In this document: positions 15,457-19,711 of the stretch, one piece after another
How the letters are laid out: every line of letters starts with the position of its first letter
How positions within the stretch are numbered: position 1 is the stretch's first letter
Virus record (IMG/VR): IMGVR_UViG_3300001097_000079
Span: 1-22,336 of that record
Length of the DNA: 22,336 nt
From: a virus
Direction: 5' to 3' (one strand)
Program-made: the position numbers and the translations under genes
The notes under the pieces: model-generated
What the model saw: the letters and a program-made list of their open reading frames with translations, nothing else
What the model was told of the DNA's origin: nothing
The model's database searches: none

Positions 15457-16625
15457 TAAAAATTAATATCGTATGTTGCTATTACACCTTCATCAGTGCA
15501 AACGCCAACCAACTGCTGTGGTTTACCCAAAATTCTCTTTTCTATACAATAATCATCCATACCCATTAGTGAGCCGGACATCATTACCTTACGTCCTTGT
15601 ATCCAGTCTTGGAAGTTATGATGAAGATGTCCTAAAACTATCCCATGTACAGGTTCTTTTAATAAGTCTACCAGTTTAGAAATGCTTGAAACTCTATCAT
15701 AATCACCGTGAGCAAAGGCATAGTTTAGCCCTCTGATATCTACAAGTGTCATTGTAGAATCGATACCATTTTCTAGGACGCTGACATTCTTTATGTTTTG
15801 TAGCCTAGATTTAATATACCACGGAATTAAGATATCAAGTTTCTCATCTTTCAAAGAGTCGTTCTTATTTGTTATTCTGGAGTGGTTTCCTGCAATAACT
15901 ATAAGTTTCACTGTTTTAAAATGACCACTCAGCTCTTGTAGAAACCATGCAACCAACTCGGAGACTCCCATAACTTGCTGAATAATGTTTTCTTTGTTAG
16001 CAACTTGAATTGGTAAATGTATACTTCCCGAAATCAAATCACCATTTGCACAAACTACGCAATTTTCTGATTTATGTAATTGTTTAATACTGTAAATCTT
16101 ATCAAGATACTGCTCTAACCTCGCTTTTGCTATCTTTGAATTATACTTATTCCAATTATTATCAATATCAATACCATAATGAATATCATTCAAACCTATT
16201 AGTAAATCATTATCAGATTCATAAATTTCATAATCTGTATTCTTTTTATATGGCTCAAGCCTACCCACTTCTTCAATAATAATATCTTTTAATAAATCAA
16301 AACGTGCGGTTTCCCGTATGAGTTTAGTATAAGATGTTCTTTGGTCAAAAAATTTAATTTTTTCTTTTTCAAGCTCTATCCTTTTTAATTCATAACCTTT
16401 GATACGACCATCTCCCTCAAGGAAGGATTGTTCTGCATCATCTACACCTTCTGAATAAGCACGATACCATTTCCTATAAGTAGATTCGTTAAATCCATTG
16501 CCAGTTTCCTTATTGATTAAATCACATATCTCTTTTGCGGAAATGTCATATAGTTCTTTATTTTTGAATAGCCTAACTTTATATGGTTTAATATCTTCAT
16601 CCGCAAAGCGGTTCAGTTCTTCCAT
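15456..16625 (-). CDS. Metallophosphoesterase with N-terminal HTH-like domain, 389 aa
   Basis: This is a calcineurin-like metallophosphatase or nuclease. All two-metal motifs are visible: GLNDIHYGID (D147, H149), NGDLISG (D196), IAGNHSR (N247, H248), FAHGDYD and GHLHHN. The N-terminal 60 or so residues contain SAKEICDLINKETGNGFNES plus TYRKWYR, resembling the helix-turn-helix of terminase small subunits, followed by a long Lys/Glu helix (about 75-100). Related enzymes are SbcD/Mre11-like nucleases and phage phosphoesterases encoded near terminase genes; the substrate cannot be read from sequence. An in-frame ATG at 16640 precedes the best ribosome binding site (AAGGAG), so I start at 16625. 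It follows the beta-CASP gene closely, so the two are co-transcribed. Confidence 0.85.
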   Translation of the reverse strand: MEELNRFADEDIKPYKVRLFKNKELYDISAKEICDLINKETGNGFNESTYRKWYRAYSEGVDDAEQSFLEGDGRIKGYELKRIELEKEKIKFFDQRTSYTKLIRETARFDLLKDIIIEEVGRLEPYKKNTDYEIYESDNDLLIGLNDIHYGIDIDNNWNKYNSKIAKARLEQYLDKIYSIKQLHKSENCVVCANGDLISGSIHLPIQVANKENIIQQVMGVSELVAWFLQELSGHFKTVKLIVIAGNHSRITNKNDSLKDEKLDILIPWYIKSRLQNIKNVSVLENGIDSTMTLVDIRGLNYAFAHGDYDRVSSISKLVDLLKEPVHGIVLGHLHHNFQDWIQGRKVMMSGSLMGMDDYCIEKRILGKPQQLVGVCTDEGVIATYDINF

Positions 16626-16655
16626 TATTCTCTCCTTCATCCCTATTTTATATTA

Positions 16656-18077
16656 CTACACAGTGGCAGTCATGCCTTTTATTGTTGCTATTACTTTTGT
16701 TGTTTTATTCATTTTAGATATTTCGCCCTCCAGCAATTTTTTAAACTCCAGTTTCCCCTTCTCTTCTCCATGAACTAAATATATTTTATCTGTGTTTATA
16801 CTTTTCAAATAATTTAAAAGTTCTTTCTGTTGAATATGAGATGAGTAGCTCCCAAGCATCATGATTCCACATTTGTTTTTACGTGAGACTTTATCAATTG
16901 TAATGGTTTTCTGTCCACTTTTTATTTTGCCACCAATACTATTTGGAGGGCAATAGCCACATATAATAACACCATCGTTGTAGTTGCCAATATATTCTCC
17001 TAAATAATTAACAACTCTCCCTTTCTGGAGGAATCCTGAGCTGCTTAAAACAATTTTAGGGGATTTATCTATTACACATAACTGGCTCTCTTTATAATCT
17101 TTTATAAACCTTACATTCTTCCAATTACAGGCTTTTTCAAATAATTCTAAGTTTTCACCTTCTAGTACACTTTTATAAACTTTATTTATCTCCCATATTA
17201 GGGGAGAATCAACAATTACTGGTATTTTGAAATTCTCATCTCCCCCATAAAGGAGAAACAGGTCTGTAAGAATTTGCTGAGACCTTGATAGTGCAAAAAC
17301 TGGAATTAATATCCTACCTTTTTTAACATTGCAAATCTCATCAACGGCAACTTGTATTTTTTCTAAATCTTTTTCTCTATTTGGTTTAATTCCTTTAGCA
17401 GAACCTCCGTATGTTGATTCACTGATTACGATAGTTGTCTTTTTGCATTTTTCCAAATCACTTACATAATGATTTTTTGTTTGTGGACTTCCTAAGTCAC
17501 TTGTATAAAGAATCTTGTCAATATGTCCAGAAGCATTCTTAATAAACAGTTCTAATTGAAAAGCTCCAATAATATGAGAATTTTTTAAAAATTTAAAACT
17601 GATTTCTTCATCTAATTTATGAATTTCTCCGAATCTATAAGTTTCAGTTAAATCTATCATTCCATAAACATCTTCCTCGCTGTAATATGGGGAAACCGAC
17701 TTACCATATTTTTTTGTTAAATAGTCAGAATCTTTTCTTATAATCTTAGCAGAGTCAAGCCCCATTGGTTTCATTAAAGCTTTAGCGATATCTGTAGATA
17801 TAATCTTACCATTAAAACCGTCATGTACTAATTTGGGAATTAATCCACTATGGTCAATATGTGAATGATTGAGAAAAACGTAGTCAATACTCTTTGGCTT
17901 GAATGGAAATGACTTTGAGTTTTCTTTGAAGTCATCTAACTGATTAGATGATTGTGTCATTCCACACTCTAATAGTATCTTCTTAGTTGAGGTTTCGACT
18001 AAGTACATTGAGCCGGTAACTGATTTTGAAGCATTGCCTAAAAAACTAACTTTTACTTTGTCTTTTTTTTTACTCAT
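16656..18077 (-). CDS. Beta-CASP metallo-beta-lactamase-fold ribonuclease, 473 aa
   Basis: This protein belongs to the CPSF73/Ysh1-like beta-CASP family of zinc-dependent RNases that cut or trim RNA. Motifs in order: NHSHIDHSG (H71-x-H73-x-D75-H76), NSHIIGA (H168), YTSDLG (D194), ESTYGG (E220, motif A), SSSGFLQKGR (about 345-354), SYSSHIQQKEL (H414, motif B), and LVHGEEK (H436, motif C). All metal ligands are present, so it looks active. It lacks the archaeal KH domains and the RNase J C-terminal domain. ATG at 18077 has AAAGGA upstream. A promoter-like motif (18141-18160) precedes it, itself following a terminator, so this gene opens a new unit. It could process phage tRNA or mRNA, or host RNA. 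Confidence 0.87.
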   Translation of the reverse strand: MSKKKDKVKVSFLGNASKSVTGSMYLVETSTKKILLECGMTQSSNQLDDFKENSKSFPFKPKSIDYVFLNHSHIDHSGLIPKLVHDGFNGKIISTDIAKALMKPMGLDSAKIIRKDSDYLTKKYGKSVSPYYSEEDVYGMIDLTETYRFGEIHKLDEEISFKFLKNSHIIGAFQLELFIKNASGHIDKILYTSDLGSPQTKNHYVSDLEKCKKTTIVISESTYGGSAKGIKPNREKDLEKIQVAVDEICNVKKGRILIPVFALSRSQQILTDLFLLYGGDENFKIPVIVDSPLIWEINKVYKSVLEGENLELFEKACNWKNVRFIKDYKESQLCVIDKSPKIVLSSSGFLQKGRVVNYLGEYIGNYNDGVIICGYCPPNSIGGKIKSGQKTITIDKVSRKNKCGIMMLGSYSSHIQQKELLNYLKSINTDKIYLVHGEEKGKLEFKKLLEGEISKMNKTTKVIATIKGMTATV

Positions 18078-18140
18078 TTTTTAATCCTTTACTTTTCTAT
18101 TTTAACTAGCATGGGTTTATTCGTACAGGATATAGATTCA

Positions 18141-18160
18141 TTATATTATATTTTAACTAC
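18141..18160 (-). promoter_or_regulatory. Candidate phage promoter (recurring motif, copy c)
   Basis: The minus strand reads GTAGTTAAAATATAATATAA, with TATAAT at 18150-18145. It begins two bases after the terminator's T-run and lies 64 nt before the beta-CASP gene, exactly where a promoter for that unit would be. No -35 consensus is present. Confidence 0.5.
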
Positions 18161-18161
18161 T

Positions 18162-18197
18162 AAAAAAGAAGATACGTTTTATAAACAACGCACCTTC
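18162..18197 (-). terminator. Strong terminator after the tRNA unit
   Basis: On the minus strand GAAGGTGCGTT (18197-18187) pairs along its full 11 bp, including two G-U pairs, with AACGTATCTTC (18178-18168) across an 8-nt loop, followed by TTTTTT. It ends transcription from the tRNA region. Confidence 0.85.
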
Positions 18198-18342
18198 TGA
18201 TATTACTGATATTATTAATATACTAACCCCAAAAATACGAGCGCTGTCACGAGAGATGGCTCAGAAAAACTATAAAGGTTAGTTGGTAATTTTTGTTCTA
18301 CGGTTGGGCTTTCCCCTACGCACCTGTTAGCTTCGCAGGATT

Positions 18343-18418
18343 TGGTGTCTATAATAGGATTCGAACCTATACTGGACGGATTTTAAGTCCGTTACCTCTG
18401 CCGTTGGGCTATATAGAC
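18343..18418 (-). tRNA. tRNA-Leu(UAA)-like, short variable loop, CCA encoded
   Basis: A 76-nt cloverleaf can be drawn. The acceptor stem is GTCTATA/TATAGAC (7 bp), the anticodon stem ACGGA/TCCGT with loop CTTAAAA (anticodon UAA, reading UUA), the T arm ATAGG-TTCGAAT-CCTAT, discriminator A, and encoded CCA. The variable loop is only 5 nt (CCAGT), although bacterial tRNA-Leu normally has a long variable arm. The D stem (GCCC/AGGT) has one mismatch and one G-U pair. The UUA codon is very common in these genes, which fits a supplementary tRNA, but charging by the host leucyl-tRNA synthetase is uncertain. Confidence 0.85.
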
Positions 18419-18634
18419 ATAATTAGGTCGTGTTAAAAAACCTGTCAACTTAATGCATATGCAGATAAAACTCACACGGTAGTACATTTGTTTTTTTCAC
18501 ATTGAATTTTCATCGTTTACACTCTAAAAGGATATTTTCTTGCTAGAGGATGAGCTACTGGGCTGTGAATCACCACGCCTAACCGTCATTAGGTTCTTGG
18601 TTATATAAGCGGTTTCCCGAATGTATGCATCGTA
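18419..18634 (-). other. Non-coding leader between the 52-aa gene and the tRNA
   Basis: I see no gene here. The minus strand holds a 5-bp hairpin, CCTAA-TGACGG-TTAGG, and GC-richer segments (CACAGCCCAGTAGCTC) that stand out from the AT-rich background, so a structured RNA is possible. A 13-codon ORF (MKIQCEKNKCTTV) has only a weak ribosome binding site and is not claimed. Confidence 0.4.
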
Positions 18635-18650
18635 TTATATTTTGTTATTT
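18631..18650 (-). promoter_or_regulatory. Weak copy of the recurring promoter-like motif (copy d)
   Basis: The minus strand reads AAATAACAAAATATAATACG, sharing CAAAATATAATA with copy b. It overlaps the end of the 52-aa gene and lies about 215 nt upstream of the tRNA. It may drive the tRNA unit, or may be chance in AT-rich coding sequence. Confidence 0.25.
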
Positions 18651-18793
18651 GCCTTTATTTTTTTAGAATGTGTTGAGGTGGCAAAATTTACATTATATAC
18701 AGTTATTTTCCAATCTTGCCATTTAGACACAATTTCATTTATAATATATGTATATTCTTGTGAGTGTTTTTCATTATTTGCTTTATTAGTCAT
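18635..18793 (-). CDS. Unknown micro-protein, 52 aa
   Basis: The start is ATG at 18793 with a strong ribosome binding site (GTAGGAGGG, 5-6 nt spacer). The protein begins MTNKANNEKHSQEYTYIINE and is polar with a short amphipathic part containing two Trp (SKWQDWKITVYNVNF) and a basic C-terminus (HSKKIKANNKI). No family is recognised. There is no signal peptide or membrane segment. The overlapping plus-strand frame (18621-18932) has no ribosome binding site and is treated as a shadow. This is one of a run of micro-genes between the RNA polymerase and the tRNA. Confidence 0.65.
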   Translation of the reverse strand: MTNKANNEKHSQEYTYIINEIVSKWQDWKITVYNVNFATSTHSKKIKANNKI

Positions 18794-18928
18794 AATTACC
18801 CTCCTACACATCCTAAGCTTACTAATTCATTTTAACCTACTTAAAGTTATATTACTAACTTGTGAGTTAAACCCACGAATCAGCCAAATTGCCGATAAAT
18901 ATCATTCCAAATCACTTATAAAAACTAT

Positions 18929-18952
18929 TTAATCTGCTTCATCGATTATCAT
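18929..18952 (-). CDS. Seven-codon leader ORF (possible upstream ORF)
   Basis: AAGGAG with a 6-nt spacer precedes ATG at 18952, but the frame encodes only MIIDEAD before TAA. The ribosome binding site is as good as those of real genes here. It could be a leader peptide for the 52-aa gene downstream, or a decayed gene start. Confidence 0.25.
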   Translation of the reverse strand: MIIDEAD

Positions 18953-18980
18953 AAGTTCTCCTTGCCATAATAGTATCTTT

Positions 18981-19136
18981 TTATAACATCCACTGTTTCC
19001 CGATTTTTACAGACCATTTAAACAAACCAATATATATATATAATTCGCCTTCTCCATAAAATAGCATTATTCCAAGGTTACCCGTTCCATCTTGGCTTGT
19101 TGTTTCAACTCCAACTTTTAAGTTTAATTCTTCCAT
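18981..19136 (-). CDS. Unknown micro-protein, 51 aa
   Basis: The start is ATG at 19136 with ribosome binding site GAAGGGG about 7 nt upstream. The protein begins MEELNLKVGVETTSQDGTGN and continues LGIMLFYGEGELYIYIGLFK, ending WSVKIGKQWML. The alternating hydrophobic pattern suggests a small beta-sheet protein. There is no Cys pair, signal peptide or clear transmembrane helix. The family is not recognised. It follows a short frameshifted-looking ORF (19167-19248) and precedes the leader ORF and the 52-aa gene. Confidence 0.65.
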   Translation of the reverse strand: MEELNLKVGVETTSQDGTGNLGIMLFYGEGELYIYIGLFKWSVKIGKQWML

Positions 19137-19166
19137 TGTATTTCCCCTTCTTTTTTTATTTAGAAG

Positions 19167-19248
19167 TCATCTGGTTAGGTATGTAATTTTCACTATCGCC
19201 TTACCATTGTCATACCAACCCCCATTTAGACATTGGACAAATATTCAT
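19167..19248 (-). pseudogene. Possible frameshifted micro-gene (about 26 aa)
   Basis: ATG at 19248 follows a G-rich ribosome binding site (GGGGGTGG) and reads MNICPMSKWGLV before a stop. Removing one base of the five-G run would continue it as WGWYDNGKAIVKITYLTR to a TGA at 19167. The second frame looks protein-like but has no start of its own. The explanation could be a real frameshift mutation, a sequencing indel in the homopolymer, or chance, since the ORF is very short. Confidence 0.25.
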
Positions 19249-19311
19249 AATCCACCCCCAAAATAATTAGAGAATGGTGTATATTATCCTCCTCTCAGAT
19301 GTTGTTTATGC

Positions 19312-19401
19312 CTATTCTGTCTTACTTGGGTAAATAAAACCTGTTATTATTTGATATTCTTCTTCCGTTATAGCTTTTTCAACAATATTCCACCACCGCA
19401 T
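19312..19401 (-). CDS. 29-aa ORF, probably the -1 frame extension of the 46-aa ORF
   Basis: The frame reads MRWWNIVEKAITEEEYQIIT and then GFIYPSKTE. The ITEEEYxxITG phrase resembles the XkdX family of tiny phage proteins found near tail and lysis genes. The ATG at 19401 lacks a ribosome binding site. It lies in the -1 frame relative to the 46-aa ORF (19368-19508) and is reached by a -1 slip at T-TTA-AAA (19410-19404), which would give a fused 65-aa product. Confidence 0.4.
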   Translation of the reverse strand: MRWWNIVEKAITEEEYQIITGFIYPSKTE

Positions 19402-19508
19402 TGTTTTAAATAACCGCTATTTTCCACTTCTGTGAGAGGTGTTAGCGGTACTGTTGTTTTTCTATAGGGCAGATTATTTAATTCGCCATCTGCCAGAGCA
19501 TTATTCAT
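19368..19508 (-). CDS. Unknown micro-protein, 46 aa (frameshift partner)
   Basis: ATG at 19508 opens a frame reading MNNALADGELNNLPYRKTTV, then PLTPLTEVENSGYLKQCGGG, ending ILLKKL. The first 35 codons look like a real polar protein. The last 11 are less convincing and overlap the 29-aa ORF in another frame. No Shine-Dalgarno sequence precedes the ATG, although the start region holds a 7-bp hairpin (GGCAGAT/ATCTGCC) that could matter for translation. A -1 shift at the slippery heptamer TTTAAAA (19410-19404) would replace the tail by an XkdX-like end. Whether the shift is programmed, a mutation or an error cannot be told from sequence. Confidence 0.4.
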   Translation of the reverse strand: MNNALADGELNNLPYRKTTVPLTPLTEVENSGYLKQCGGGILLKKL

Positions 19509-19711
19509 TCAAACCGATAATTTAGTACGCCATTCAGTAGGCGTTTGAGTAGTGTAGGAGTTTTAATAATTATGCTTTGCATAAAACTTTAAAAAACTGT
19601 ATTACTACTCATATACAAGAAAGATAGAAGCTCATTTTTACCCCCTACACCCCTTGTAATTAGAGGGTTTGAGACTTCAAGTTTTGACAAAAAAAGCCGC
19701 TAAACCGCATT
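19509..19711 (-). other. Gene-free stretch after the RNA polymerase gene
   Basis: About 200 nt follow the polymerase stop. They contain a GCGG-TTTA-GCGGC element ahead of seven T (not a proper hairpin), an 8-codon ORF (MSFYLSCI, 19609-19635) with a G-rich ribosome binding site, and a long imperfect palindrome at 19547-19610. I see no convincing gene. The palindrome suggests regulation or a replication or processing site. Confidence 0.5.
19547..19610. repeat. 64-nt imperfect palindrome
   Basis: Outer arms GAGTAGT and ACTACTC (7 bp) enclose inner arms with AGTTTT/AAAACT and a TTATGC-TTT-GCATAA hairpin core (plus-strand reading). The structure can form on either strand. The outer arm also occurs in the terminator stem at 1686-1711. 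Confidence 0.55.

Noticed and set aside
18225-18275. GAGC...GCTC hairpin downstream of the tRNA as a small ribozyme or riboswitch
   Set aside because: Only four base pairs close it, and I could not match the conserved core of any known ribozyme or riboswitch class.
18540-18600. A second tRNA-like stretch with a CTGTGAA loop (His anticodon)
   Set aside because: The flanking bases do not pair into an anticodon stem, and no T arm or acceptor stem could be found.
18621-18932. Plus-strand 103-codon ORF with many hydrophobic residues
   Set aside because: It has no ribosome binding site, lies antisense to two minus-strand ORFs with strong sites, and its hydrophobic look comes from the complement of Lys/Asn-rich codons.
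19680-19711. GC-rich element plus seven T as a terminator after the polymerase gene
   Set aside because: GCGG and GCGGC are direct, not inverted, copies and pair over only two bases.
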